A stretch of 64,000 nt of DNA from Rallus limicola (GCA_022605955.1 JAKCOZ010000001.1:101712211-101776210), one strand, 5' to 3'. Shown: positions 36,649-49,871, numbered from the stretch's first letter. Numbers and translations are program-made. Notes: generated by a model from the sequence alone, not told the origin.

Positions 36649-36654
36649 CATGCA
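36649..36654 (-). promoter_or_regulatory. Second RBFOX motif UGCAUG, 46 nt into the intron after exon 15
   Basis: The transcript reads GCGTGCATGTTG, with TGCATG at intron positions +46 to +51. It is the second copy within about 50 nt of the exon 15 donor; paired copies raise the likelihood of real RBFOX binding. Confidence 0.55.
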
Positions 36655-36683
36655 CGCAGGGGAAACACAGGTGAGGTAAAAGC

Positions 36684-36689
36684 CATGCA
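36684..36689 (-). promoter_or_regulatory. RBFOX motif UGCAUG, 11 nt into the intron after exon 15
   Basis: On the transcript, the exon 15 donor is followed by GTACATAAGTTGCATG, placing TGCATG at intron positions +11 to +16. UGCAUG just downstream of an alternative exon is the classic arrangement through which neuronal and muscle RBFOX proteins promote inclusion. The motif is seen directly; the function is inferred. Confidence 0.6.
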
Positions 36690-36699
36690 ACTTATGTAC

Positions 36700-36753
36700 C
36701 TGGTCGTGTGGTGAGTCCTCTGTCTGCAGCTGGGCGGGCATCAACTGGCTCAA
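36700..36753 (-). CDS. APP: APP exon 15: alternatively spliced 54-bp exon (absent from L-APP)
   Basis: The exon is 54 bp, exactly 18 codons, with phase 1 at both ends. It completes Val with TT, encodes E-P-V-D-A-R-P-A-A-D-R-G-L-T-T-R-P, and gives the first G of the next Gly. The residues are identical to human. In mammals the exon is included in neurons and skipped in many other cells. Skipping joins E-N-E to G-S-G and makes the chondroitin-sulfate attachment site of L-APP (appican), and the bases here (GAA G + GT TCC GGG) allow the same junction. The acceptor is CCCAG with a U-rich tract upstream. The donor is CCAG|GTACAT, weak at positions +4 to +6. UGCAUG motifs follow in the intron. No ORF of useful length marks this exon; it was found by its residues and splice borders. 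Confidence 0.96.
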
Positions 36754-36800
36754 CTGGGCATGTGCAGAAAAGAAACAAAAAAGCAAACACAAAATAAACA
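36754..36800 (-). promoter_or_regulatory. U-rich tract and 3' splice site of exon 15, with PTB-like motifs
   Basis: Upstream of exon 15 the transcript is U-rich and contains TTTCTTTTCT about 15-25 nt before the acceptor, followed by GCACATGCCCAG. UUCUU-type motifs in a polypyrimidine tract are binding sites for PTBP1, which represses neuronal exons in non-neuronal cells. The tract is seen directly; PTBP1 control is inferred. Confidence 0.45.
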
Positions 36801-39800
36801 AAATCCCCCAAAACGATCGAATCAACTGCTCTTCTGTTGGGACAGTGCAGGACAGACATACCGCATAAACAAAGTTACCAGCTAGAAAAGATCTGCCTTC
36901 AGTTAATCCTGGAAATAAAAGGAAAGGATGGGCATGACTTCAAAAGGAAAGCTTCACAGCTGATGTGTCAATTTTACATCACATTCTGGTGACTGCTTAA
37001 AGTGAGAAACCATCAAGATCAAAGAATTTCTGTCTGTAGAGCGAAACTATATTCATTATGTGCAACCAGTTGTCTGATCAGAATTGGCAGCAAGAACAGA
37101 CATGACGAGTGAGTTCTTGCAGCCAGTCTTGATCAATGCTGACTTACAAACCCACTGAATCCTGACTCCTTTTTCCTTTCAATAGGGATTCTTTACAGCA
37201 GCAGCTATAAGGTTTCAAAAAAGTAAAGCCCATTCTGAAAACACAATCGATACTTCATTCCGACATGCTCTGATTTGTGGACAGCAAATTTGTCTTCCAA
37301 TTTCTGAAAGGGAAGCGAAGGAGAAACAGCACTTTCTACCCAACCGTGCATCCTGCACAGTTTAAAAACTCTTGTATTACTGTACCGAAGCTTTACCAGC
37401 TGAAACATAAGGTTGATGGAGCTCACTGGCGTTAACAGAAAATAGGACGTGCAAAACTTTGAGCTGTTCGAGTCATTATCTATTGCCTCTGTTAAATCCA
37501 AACTGAACACATTGGAAAAGTTCATTAAAGCATAAAGATTTCCCCCCCTCTTTTACTTGTTGTTCCTCTTTTTTGCTCCAATACTTTTGCCTTTTTTATT
37601 CGCCCAAGTGCCACTGTCAGAAAGGAATTAAATTCAGAAATGAACTTTTACATAGTAGATTGGAATTCAGATTTTTTAAAATATGGCATTCTTATTCATT
37701 TGAATTTCAGGATTCAAGTATGAACCCTCTAATCAGCAGCAAGAAGGCCACAATAACATAGGAACCCTAACAAAAGCAGTGTTCAATCATGAAGTACTCA
37801 CTGCATTTGGCATCAGGAAATCATGCTGAACTGATGACACTGACTGAAGCCCATCATCCTATGAAGTCAGGGTCACTTGGTCAGTGTCCCTAATGGGTTT
37901 GATAAACAACCTACCACGCTTGGCAGTGAGAACCTCTGTGGCACCCATGTCATCTGTACACAGGAGATGACTGCAATAACTCCTGCCTCCAGAAAGAAGT
38001 GGTAAGTCGGTTTTATAGTAGCCGCATCTGCACATCTGTGCCTGTGTCTGCAGAAGGGCACCATGGTCACAGAACTGGCTAGTCTGGTGCTGCAGGGAGA
38101 AGCCATCAAACCCCTTTCCTTCACTGCAGTTCAGAGTGGCACTAGCAGACCATGTAATTGCTTTCTTTATGTAGTGATATACAATCCCCAATTTCCATTC
38201 TTAACTAAAAACTACGATAATCTGTAGTATTTTCCTACTGAAGTCTTCTGCTAGGTTTTCCAGCATTCTCTACAACCAACCTTAGGTAGGTCATCAGGGA
38301 TTTTTCAGTGGAAAGGACCCAAGGGCTGAAACAACTAAGGACTTACATCACCCAAACTGTCGCAGCAGTACCTTTCTCTGATGGCCTGGCCTTCACCTCC
38401 TCCTCAGAAGGCTGAAGGTTTTATTTCCCTCTCGCTCAGCACGCTCTAACCCTCATGCCCATGGCTATGGAGAACTGAGAGAGCAGGTTCTGGGTAGCAA
38501 TAATAATGGGAACAGGTGAAGAGAGAAAGGATGAAGTTTCCATTGTACAGTAGTATGGACCTGACTACAGGGTAATGCCATATTTGTGAAGTTAGGTGAA
38601 GGTATTAATAATTCTTCCTGTCAGCTGTAGTTCTGGAAGCACTTTACAGGGGAGAAGGCAAACAGCACTGGCACGTACCATAACTGACACAGAAGTGAAA
38701 CAACTGCTCAGGGTCAAAAACCGGAGACAAAAGCTCAGAGCCAATGGTCTTCCAAAGCAGATGGTGAGTCCAGGTACCTAATGCAGCGTGTCCCAGACAG
38801 CACAATACAAAGCAAGGCTGGTTTCTGGAGAGCCCCAAGCTCTTTTGAACCTTTGGAAGTTCAGGTGCATTTTAAAACCTGCTTGCTCTTGCCCTGGTTT
38901 TGATGTAAACACCAATATATAGAGGGCAGAAGTTTAAACCTACTACAGCATTTATCATTAATCAGAATACTAAGATGTACTGTGTGTTATTATAAAAACT
39001 GCATTAATTTTGATGCTCCAGAATCATGTTTCTCTTGAACACACTTCCATGAGCACAGAATTAAGCCTGAAAATTTATTTTCCAAATAGCCTCATGAAAC
39101 TAAATTGTCACATACCTGCGTATGCTGACCACGTAGGCTTCATACAGGCTACACATCCCACCTCATAACTAATGCTAATATGCCTCAGGAAAGCGAGAGA
39201 GAACATGGTTACTTCTTTTTTCAAAAATAAAAGTAAGGTGAATCAAGAAGCTCAAAAGCTGGTACAAAGCAGCAGGTGAGGAGAGCTATGTGATGCTTAC
39301 CTATCAAGAACCGCGTTCAAGGGACCAAGTAGTAAGGGTAACACAGTACATTCACAAAAATGCCACTTCACATAAATGCTTTGTCATTAAGACTAACTCT
39401 AGCTGCAAGGTAAAATACAAAGGGTGAAACACTAAACCTCCTTAGTCTCTGGCAAAACGTCCAGGGACCCTGGCAGTGCCAGAACTTCACAGCTGCTGGG
39501 GTTTTCCATTCTTGAAACAGAGCTTCCTGACAGTTCAGTGGTGCCATCTGCAAGGTCCTTGGAGGCTGTATCTAACCTAATCTGTACCTCAATACGCTGG
39601 ACATTCAACCCTGCTTGTCACGTAGCGTGTTACCTCATGCTTTGGTTACCTTCTGCGGACATTTGCTGGGAAACTACCCCAGGGAAACAAGGAGGAAAGT
39701 ACTTTTAGAAACTACTGAGCTATGCTAGACTTTCAAGGTCTTTTTATTTTAAGGCTATTTTTCACTCATTCATCAGAAAAAACAATTTCAGTAAAATAAA

Positions 39801-39933
39801 CTGTTTGCATAAAACCTATCCTTTTACCTAAACATGCAGTTCAGATTGGGAAGCTTTCCAATGGAGTTACGAAACCTTGAGATTGCATGGCAATGTACCA
39901 ATCAAATCCATTATTAATAGAGCTGGGTGAAAC

Positions 39934-39986
39934 CTGGGATTAGATCACAGCCATGGAAGAAAACAGGCATAGGAACTACTGACAAA
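39934..39986. repeat. 53-bp dispersed direct repeat, copy 1
   Basis: CTGGGATTAGA then GGAAGAAAACAGGCAT then GACAAA; ungapped match of about 80% or better to copy 2 at 41,035-41,087. It could be a remnant of an unnamed interspersed repeat or a local duplication. Confidence 0.6.
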
Positions 39987-41034
39987 TTGTAAGGTTTTTT
40001 TTGTAGTATTTTAATTTCATCACTTGGCTGCAGACTACTGGATACTTTGAAACAAAGACTCAATGGCTGCAAAACCTTCCACTTTTTCCACAATCACATT
40101 TGGATTTAAGTACCCCCTGAATGGTTTATTAAAAACAAATCCCACTGATGTGACAGTGCCGGAGGCGGGTAGGATCCCAAGTCCCAACCCAGCTACCTCC
40201 AGATCTGTTCGGCTGCCTTTCAGATTCCAATGGTCATAACTAGAAATCTGTTGACAGTAATGCAAATTTGCAATGAGGTAAATGATTTACCTGGTGTGCC
40301 TCCTCAAGGCTGAAGAGAACTACTGTTTATACAGTGCCACCGCTTTCTGCAGTGAGGAAGTCGGGGCTCTCATTCTACCTAGAGACCCACCTGCACATGC
40401 TGAGCTGTTAGCGCTCTGGATTCATGTTCAGCAGAGTTTTAAAAAACAACTGACTTCAGCTTCCAAACTAGACCAAACAACTGAACTTGTAACTCGCTGG
40501 CCACCTGGATCTCCTCTGGTAGTCTCTGTCAAACCTGTGCTGGACCAGCCACTCAGCAGATTTCCCAGAGAGCAGGCTCTGCACGTGGAACATGCTGTGA
40601 TTTTCTTGATGGTGCTGAGTGCCCTCGGCTCTCACCCAAGTAAATGGGGGCTGAGATGCTCAGCTCTCTGATGTTTGCTGGCATGCTCCGCCTCCCAGCA
40701 GCCAGAGATGCTGGCTGTCACTAACGCTGCAATGGTTAGTCACTCTACAGTATCTGAGGTTTCTCTACCATGTGATGTTTGAACTTAGCCCTTTTTTGAT
40801 CAATGGTTATTTGTTAAGAAACAGCAATGACTTGCTCAGTAGTGCATAAAATACAAAAAACCTCCCTGCATAAGGGGAACTTACTGTGTGGAAAAACAAC
40901 AATGCAAAAAGACTTTGAGGAGAGAGGGAGAGGAAGGAGGAGAAAATTATACCAATTGTTATTTACTTCTTGCTACTTCCAAAGCAAATTTTAACAGGAC
41001 AGAGACACATTTTTGGAAGCAATTTAGACAAAGG

Positions 41035-41087
41035 CTGGGATTAGACCATGGCCAAGGAAGAAAACAGGCATGGGAAGTGAGGACAAA
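41035..41087. repeat. 53-bp dispersed direct repeat, copy 2
   Basis: Same order of blocks as copy 1, same orientation, 1.1 kb apart. The core GGAAGAAAACAGGCAT is identical in both. Confidence 0.6.
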
Positions 41088-42623
41088 AGGCAGTTAGTCC
41101 TGGGTCTCTGGAACAGAGAGGTAGGAGAAAAACACAAAGGAAAAAGAAGGCTGTAGAATTCTCCTTTAGATACTACAGGCAAAGGTACAAAGAGAGCATA
41201 TAAAGAGAGGAACAAGGTATCGTAGGCACAATCACATCAACAACATTGTGGTCTGGGTAGATGACAGAGAAGTGTAACGGGAAACAAGAAGGACTTGAAG
41301 AGGTTTAAGTCATCAAATGATTTCTAACTGCCCAGACTTACATGCTAATAATGGTTTGCCTGATAGAACTGCTTACTGCAGCAGCCTCATGACAACTCAA
41401 CTCAGAAGCATGAAAGTTAAAAGATGTTCCCACGGTAAACATTAAGTGCTGCAACACACCATGTAGCTCATCAGAACACAGAGGATTCATAATTGAACAG
41501 TATGTTATTCAAGGCAGGAGAGGTTTTGTTTCTTATTTGCTGTCATACATTTTAAAAGGAGAACCACGCTCAACACACTTGCCTATGGGAATGCAGTGTC
41601 ACATTGAAGTATGTACCTTTCATTATTAAATTCTGGGCTTAGCCAGGTTTCTGAAGGAAAAAAGGACTTGTGTGATTAAACTGTGGTTATGTCTGGGTGC
41701 ACCTGTCTACCTAATAACTCCTGAACTTGGTGACTGGAATCAGTTCATTATGAAAGCTGGGAGGACAGACTTCTAAAGTCATTAATTCCTCCTTCCCCCA
41801 AGTTTTGTTGAAGAAGGTATTGAAATTGATGCCCTGGATGCTTCAGCTATGGGAAAAACTGCAGCAAAAAGCTGTACTGGAAAATTCCAGCAGGACAGAC
41901 ACCACCAGCTGGGCAGTGGCTTCCTCCAGGCAGACAGCCTTGACCTGGGTGCTACAGCGAGCTGCGGCCGATTCCCCAGGAAGACGAAGCTTAGCCTGCC
42001 AGCCCGGCCAGTCCTTTGTACTACTCGTCAGCACCTGACGCAATCCAGCCAGCTGCTCAGCATGTCCCTTGGCTGTGAGTGCCCTCCAGATACCTCTGGA
42101 GTCCTTGGCAGCATCTCCTGTCTTCTTGTTCTCGCTGCTGGCCAGTCTGCTGACTTTGCTCCAGCTCTCTGCTCTTTTTCTTGGCCCCTACCTGTAGTGC
42201 TGCCTCTCCGGCGGGCTGATTTTAGCCCCACTCCTGAGCAACCTTCTCCTCCTCCCCTCAAATCTGGCACGCTTCTGCCTCACACGTTTGCTGACCTTTG
42301 CTCAGATCCTGGCCATGGCTTTCTTTTTACCTGACTTTAGGCCTCCCCTGCTTTGATCACAAAACTGGTTCTAACCCCACTGACTTCACTTGGCACCACT
42401 GCCAGACCTGGCAAATCCAGGTCCACGTCCTGCTTTCCGTCTCCCAAGCACCCAGCTGCTCGCAGTCCCTCGCACACCGTGCTGCAGTGAGACTAACTGC
42501 GTAAGGCCGGTCTCAAAACCCATTCTGAGAGCAGGTATAGCCTGAAACAGTGGTTTCAAGAGGATGGCTAATGTCTCTGTAGTTCAGGTACAAATCACAG
42601 ATTTCCCTGAAAGAAGACTTCTG

Positions 42624-42650
42624 CAGCTCCAGCCTTTACTGCTGGAGCTG
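42624..42650. repeat. Perfect inverted repeat, 9-bp arms, 9-nt loop
   Basis: CAGCTCCAG and CTGGAGCTG flank CCTTTACTG. It would form a GC-rich hairpin in the intron 14 RNA. Confidence 0.7.
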
Positions 42651-43248
42651 AATCTACTGCTGCTGTGCAGTGACAAGCTTTGAGGGCTGCGGTTACCTTC
42701 GCACTAGTGACGGTGGGGTTGAACTGATACAGAAAACCAAACCTAACAGGAGAAATCTGAATGACATGACTGAAGTCCCTCGGGTTTCTGATTAACTGGC
42801 TCTGGCACCTACGTAAACTACCAATTCCAGATTTTACATAAATTCTTAAAGTGTTATGCAGTAGCTTTAATAAATTAGCCCGTGAACAACAACATAAAAT
42901 ATTCCTCAGGAATAAAGTTTTCAGTGGCCAGCTGCACTGCTGAGTACACAAGAACATTTCTGCAGTACATTCCAGACAACCAACATGTGCGTAGGGGGGT
43001 AAAATCAACTCTCATGCTTGGATTGTGCTGGATCTGTGATCATTTTCATGCCAGCAAATAAAAAACTCTTACCTAAAAACACTCTTGTCTCAAGAATTTA
43101 TTTTGATTTTTTTTTAAAAGGAAAGTAAGCTCAACACTAACATTTTTTGTGCCTCCAGATTCCAAATTTTAGACAGGATTTTCTGTTGCACCAAAGAGAC
43201 ACAGCTGACAGGGCAAACCAGTTCTAAACTTACATCTGAGAACCTCTA

Positions 43249-43584
<336 letters not shown>

Positions 43585-46500
43585 TCAACACAAACTATCT
43601 GCAGGCGCCAACATTTCATTTCAGAGGACCTATTTCCAATGCTAGGAAAGCCACCCTTCCCCACCACTTTTCAAAGAAGCACAAATCAGCTCCCTTCAGT
43701 TCAGCACGCTGCTGTATGCCAGCACATGTTCCTTCGCAGGAAGAAACATCTTTGTTATTTCCTCTTAAACCCTGGCTATACCAAAGCTCATCACAGCTCT
43801 TAAATCCTGAATCACCACAATTACTGTATTAATTCTGGCTTACCATAACACACCACATCTGAAGAAACATTAATTCTTTTAACATACATAACTTCACCAA
43901 AATACCAAAGCAGTTCTTTGCTAAAATTCTTAAGCACTAATTGGTGCACAAACAGTACATTCAAGCAAGCAAGCAACTGCAATAAAGAAGATAAATAACT
44001 GCTAATAATCACCAATGTAATTAGTACACAGGCATTACAGAGCTAATATTTCAAAATCCCAAGACTCTAAAGGTTGTATTGCTAGAGTCCAAGTCCTTGC
44101 ACACAGCAGCTGATGCAACAAAAGCTTTTATTGAGAGTGGCCTCACTTCATTAAGGATCTCATGACTGTCACTGCTTCACACCCACATCTGAAACCTGTA
44201 GTATTTCAAGGACAGGAATCACCACTCAGCAGCTACAGTCTTCAAGCAACCCCACAGAGGCTCACTGATTTCCCAGTATCATCAGTGAGAAAGGGCACCT
44301 ATGTTCCTATATATACCAGAGCTTTAGGTCCCTCAGTAGGTCCCTCCCTTCAATCTTTGAATGTCATTTCCCTCCCAACCTTGCACTGGGGCATACCACC
44401 ACAGAAATACACTGCACCCATGCCACAGCCCTCACCAACTAGGATCCTCACCAACTCATGAGCATTAGAGCTGGTGTTGTTTCAGTGAGTTGATCAACCA
44501 TGACATAGTAGGGCTCTGCTCTACAATATGTCACTTAAAGACCACCTTGAGGTAGTTGACTCAACTCTCTGCCACCCGATTACTAGACCAAATTCAGAAC
44601 ATCAAAACTAAACGAAAGGTTGCAGCCCCAGCCCCAGGGTGAATCCAGGCCTTGTATCTGGTAAAACGATGTTTTAAAGCATATTTTCCTGCTTTAGCAG
44701 CAACTGCTTTTGCAGACAGTAAGCCTAATGCCTATGCAAAATTTAATTCTGCAATTTAATTTGTTCATTAGAATGTCTTAGTAGGACAGTATAGAAAACC
44801 TAAGTAACACTGAATTGCTTTTTCCTTCATGTTCATTTTATTGAAAGTAACCTTACAAGACAGCTAATAAATCTTCAGCATGGAAGGCAGGTCCAGTTTT
44901 TGTCTCCCCACTGCACTTACGCTAACCTTTATCAAGTTAAAGCATCTCCTTGCATCAGAAGGGAGACAGCTGAGGCACCTTGATATTTGAGCAGTCACTG
45001 TATCACGTAATAGATGTGAATTTTCATTAGCTAGGGACAAAGAGACTTTCCAAAAAAAGCAGCTGGATGTTAGCGACCTGAGTGAGAACTCCGGTGTGCC
45101 AGCGCCTTGCAGCGAGCCACGGGTGATTCCAGTTGAGCATGTTATAATACCAAGTCACCAGAGATGACTGGAATGGAAGCATTACTGTATTACACTGAGC
45201 ATCTTCTGCCTGCAAGCCTTTGTGACCCAGGAACCAGAAGGGTTTTGGAATGCAGCTCCCCTTGTTCCCACCGTCCTTTCTCCCTGTCTGCAGGGAATCA
45301 TGCAGAGCAGCGGTGGCAGCAGGGAGTGGCACTGGGGGTGCTGTGCCTCAATTGTCCCCTTCCTCTGGGCAGTGTCCATCTTCCACGACTCCTTGCCTGC
45401 TCCCTGGTGCCAATGCACCCTGAGTTACCTGCATGCAGCTCCTGCCCTTGGAAAGGGACAAAAGGTGCAGGAGGGGAAGGAGCAGAAAGAGAAGGAATTT
45501 TCCTCTGGCAGCAGTCAAGCTGGCAGGGTGCTTGGGTAGTGGGGAGGCACAGGCACAGCTGGGTCTGCCAGGCTGACAGCGAGGGGAACCAGACTCTGAT
45601 CACGATACTGCAATTATATCCCAAATCTCTAGAGGCTGGGAGAGATGCGTGCACAAAGTCTCTGTCTCTCTCTTTGCTACCCAACTGGGAGCACGTCCTT
45701 GCTGGCACTTGCAGGCTCCATTGTTTCCCATTCAGCTGCAGCACAAAGCCCAGGCATTAACTGACCTGCACAATAGCTCAAGTGAGGCGGACAGATATTA
45801 CAACCAGCAGATTATGATCACATCCATTTTACAAATGGGAAAACAATGGCCAAAATGAATCAAGCCCATCTGACATCATGAATCAGACACTGAATGACAG
45901 TGAGAAATTGGAAGTGCCTAGCTTAGAAACTGTGCTGGAGTCCATCAGACTGAAGCAGCTGTGCCTGCACTGAGCAAATGATTTGCGAACAGTTATTTCA
46001 GTCTCTGAACTGCTAAAAAAGTTTGCCCTAGGACTTCCAGTTATCAACACTAACTGGAAAAGTCAAAGATCAATTTTTCAGAGTTGATTCTGTCCAGAGT
46101 ATTGATAGCCAGTTGAATCATCAGTTACACTAATGGAAAGCCATACGGCTTCGCTGTTACCCATCAATACAGCGCTCCCTCCCTTTTTCACAGTTGCCAA
46201 CTCAATTCCCCCACCCTGCAAAGACAATTCCCTAAATAAGTAAGGAGTACAGACACAGCTGGAGGCCTGAATGTGAATTCAAGACTGTTTTGGGTTTTCT
46301 TCTTTGCGTGGTGAAAATCTTCATTCTTAGGTGTTGAAAAGGGAGAGGTTCTGGCTGCTCGTCAAAATTTCATCTCCTGTCAAACTAACAGGACAAAAGC
46401 TCCATGACAATCTTCCCATAATAAACCTTCTGTTGCTCAGCAAATCATCTCCTTGTAGTGCTTTGCTAAGTCCTGCCATCAAGAAGAATATGGAGGATGT

Positions 46501-47394
46501 AAAAACTTTGTGTCCCTCTGAGACCACACGGCTCAGAAGCGCCCACGACCTTGGGAAAAACACATGTGAGGTTGTGACTTCAAAACCTCCCAGTATTTGG
46601 CGTGAGGGCACACCATTGCTCCTTCTCCTTCAGGCACCCAAACCCTTTCTTTCTCTGGATGAGAAACGGATTCACTTCTGGTACTTCAGTAAAATACTTA
46701 TCAGACTTATTGTCTCTAAGGAAGTGTCACTCATTCTTGGGCTCACTGCAGGCATTTCTCCATGAGCCATTACTGCTCAACAACGGCATCTAGAGAAGTG
46801 TTTGGGGACACAGATCTATAGGTAATACCACAACAGCCTCCTTTCAAGACTATTTTCTCATCCTGCAAAGAGACACAAGGAGCTAAAAAGCAAAGATAAT
46901 GACAAAAAAAAAGAAAAAAACCCCCCAAATTACAAAATCTTCTGGTGGATGCTGGACTGTTAGAAGCTATTCATCCAGAATGCCCCATGACAACACTTCT
47001 ACTTGGGAAGGCTTTGCAAAGAGCATTGTACTAGCAAAGGCACTATGTCAAACCTTAACAGAGGTGATGGAGACTTAAGAGTGGAAAAAACCACAGTATT
47101 CTGTAACTTTATCTACTTTTTATTGGCATACAACATTGTTTGCAGTGCTGGGCTCTGGGGCATACTTACCTCTGCCCTTAGCTGGCACAGGTACAATGAC
47201 ACATTTCACTAGCACTCCATTAATTATCTTTCAAACCATCATTTTTGTTTAGTTCATAGTTCATTATTTAAAGTGTCCAAAAGTGATAATGTTTATTTGT
47301 TGTCTTTTCTTTTCAAAGACCCTGTGTACCAGATTAAATGCTCTTATGTGCAAGACTTCTGAATTTACTTGAAATGCAGCTTTAAAATTGGCAG

Positions 47395-47745
47395 TTGCAG
47401 AACCACAGAAACGTAGGGGTTTTGAGTATCTCAAAGCCCTCTCCATGATTTCTCTGGGGAGCCTGTGCCAGTGCTCTGCCACCCTCACAAGGAAGTAGTT
47501 TTCCCTCATGTTCAGATGGGACTTCATGAGTTCCAGTTTGTGCCTGTTGCCCTGTCACTGGGCACCACTGAGAAGAGTCTAGCCTCACACTCTTCATGTC
47601 TGCCCTTTTGATAGTTATAATCGTTGATGAGATCCCCTCTGTAACTTCTTCTCCAAGCTAAAGAGAGCCAGCTCTCAGCCTTTTCTCATACAAGAGATGC
47701 TCCAGTCCCCTCATCATCCTCATAGCCCACTGCTACCAGTTGTAA
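47395..47745 (-). mobile_element. CR1 LINE 3' fragment, degraded
   Basis: The minus strand carries the CR1 end of [14 protein letters not shown] and N-M-R-E-N-Y-F-L-V in one frame, then the AAGTTACAGAGGGGATCTCAT region further upstream. Its 3' tail (ACAGAAACGTAGGGGTTTTG region reversed) is divergent. Truncated and frameshifted. Confidence 0.82.
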
Positions 47746-48305
47746 TTCTGGAAGTTCTATAAAGATATTTAAGGCCTTGAGCCAGATTATAAATGAGGTA
47801 CCGCCAAAACCCCCCTCCTCTTCTATATATTAATTAAAACACCATAAAATTATGTGCCACAGTTTTGACCCAACACCAAATTTCCTCTGTAAAAACACAC
47901 CAACATGCTAAAACATATACTGATCCATCAAGTACAGGTTTGGGGAGAAGCTCAAATGAATTGGTACAAATGCAGAGTCTTACTGCCTTCTGTTCATCAT
48001 CTTATCAGTCACCTTTCGGTGTGAACTGAACACGTCTGTCCCAAAGTTACAGTTGCTTTTGAAGATGTGTTTTCAAAGAACTGAAGCGTTAGAAACCTCC
48101 CTGTTCTTAACAGCAGAAATTCCAGAGTGCCTGAGTCACAGAGATCGCCTCCTCTGCACGTGCACACCTATTATCTTACACCTGGTTAAAGACAGTTTAA
48201 ACCCTGCAAATGGTGCATGTCACAACGAGGATTCACTAAGAACATTTGCACAATCGCTTATTGCAGTGTATGTGGTAAGAGGTAACGTGTTTAGATGGAG
48301 CTCTC

Positions 48306-48356
48306 GGTTGTACCCTTACTACACGGGCTAATGAGGTTGTACCCTTACTACACGGG
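48306..48356. repeat. Two identical 22-bp copies, 29-bp period
   Basis: GGTTGTACCCTTACTACACGGG occurs at 48,306-48,327 and 48,335-48,356, separated by CTAATGA. A recent short duplication. Confidence 0.9.
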
Positions 48357-49871
48357 TATGTCACAGTTCATCATCTTCAGCAGGTGCCTGTGCCCGCAGG
48401 AGTACTGGCTGATGGGATTACACTGATGTAGTGCAGCCGAGGTTTTAACTGAATTTGAATGTCTGCATCTTGTCAGCTGTATGAGTCAGAACTCCCAACT
48501 ATGAAAACAAGACCTCCTTACAGGCTTTACCTTGATGAATCCTTTACAGTAATCCAAACCTAAACCATTATTTACCTGTACATCTGCATTTATCATCGAG
48601 TTCTTACATAAACTGCCAGCACACCTGTAACCCACAGTTAATGTCTGTGGCACCACCACAATCCTGATGCAAATGAACAGATGTATTTCACATTCAGAAT
48701 GCACCTCTATCTCCCCACACATTTTCTACTGAGATGTGTTGTAAAGAAGCGTTTACGTAGGAAACCCCTGAAAAACAAAGCATTAGTAGCATAGATAGGG
48801 GTTTTAGAGGGGCAACACTTAAGGTTCAAAGAGCTTTTTGTATCTACAATGAACAAAAATGCTACAGGAGGAAATGCAGTTAAGTCACTTGTACATCCTG
48901 TGGATTCCATATATGTAACTTACTGCATCAAGGAGTTCCTCCTCTGAAGTGAAAGCAGAGGATATACCAGAAAATTCCACGGGTATTTCCTGCAGCCTCT
49001 GCCCAAGTCAGAGGAAATGTTAAACATGTGCTTAAGTTTAATCCCACCAATGCCTGTACCTAACCACAGGGTTAAGCTCTGCTGGATTTCAAGCATATTG
49101 TTAATGCTAAGGTGTTTTGCTGAATCAAGTGCTCTAAGATTATGACGTTACGTACTACTAGGTATCATAATTAAAACAGTGTCAAGCTGCAAAATGTGAT
49201 TATGTGGTACTTAGTGTTGAACTAATCCATTTGTATAGTGCAAGTCAAATCTAATTTGGAGAGCAACTCTGATGAGAACTTCATTGAAAGTGACCTGCCT
49301 ACTGGAAGGTGTGAAGAGTGGGTTTGTTGCCTGCACACTCTGAAGATGATGATAGAAGAGCGATAGGCTAGATCATGACAGTGAAATACTGGAAATGAGC
49401 CCAACCTGCAATGCTCAGATCCATATCAACAGAGAAATGTGACCACCCCATCAGATTTAAGCTTCTTTTCTTGTGGTTAGCCTGTGAAATTACATCATGC
49501 GTCATCTTACCTAGAAACTTTCACAGTGCAATACATCTCTCTCAGGGTTAGCTTGAGATTGAAAGAGCAAGAACCATGGAAAACATTATTTCATAGGTCT
49601 TATTTTCTGTCCGTTAGAGACATCACTACTAGGGCAAGAGTAAGCAGCTGCAGTAATTTTTCAGATTTCAGAAATCTCTCACATGTATGAAAATCTTGTT
49701 CAGTAAGGTGGAACATCTTTTCCTTCTTTAAGTTCTCAGGAAACAAACATTAAAGTTATTATGGAAGAGCTGACCTAGAAGTCAGTAAGAGAGTAACCAT
49801 CCCATAGCCTTAAAGAATACCCCGCTCTCCAAGAAGGCAACTTCTAAAGTGCCTTTCACTTTAGAAGAAAT

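Larger units (their letters stand above)
25948..36699 (-). other. APP: APP intron 15 (10,752 bp)
   Basis: It runs from the weak GTACAT donor after exon 15 to the AACGCAG acceptor of exon 16. It is AT-rich, with an old LINE remnant near 28,335-28,610, TA-rich microsatellites (29,213-29,255; 32,349-32,381), a GCAT repeat (30,913-30,927) and two RBFOX motifs near its 5' end. No coding frame was recognised. Confidence 0.9.

Noticed and set aside
40035..40265. 76-codon minus frame with fairly normal residue mix as an extra APP exon or pseudogene
   Set aside because: No match to APP or any family I know, and no paired splice sites keeping the APP frame (exons 14 and 15 already join without it).
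41849..42334. 161-codon open frame on +
   Set aside because: Pro/Ser/Leu-rich translation without domains, overlapping shadow frames on both strands, inside APP intron 14.
45164..45760. 198-codon open frame on + as a possible gene
   Set aside because: It lies in an APP intron, has no recognisable domain, signal or splice context, and the opposite strand is open too, which fits base composition rather than coding.
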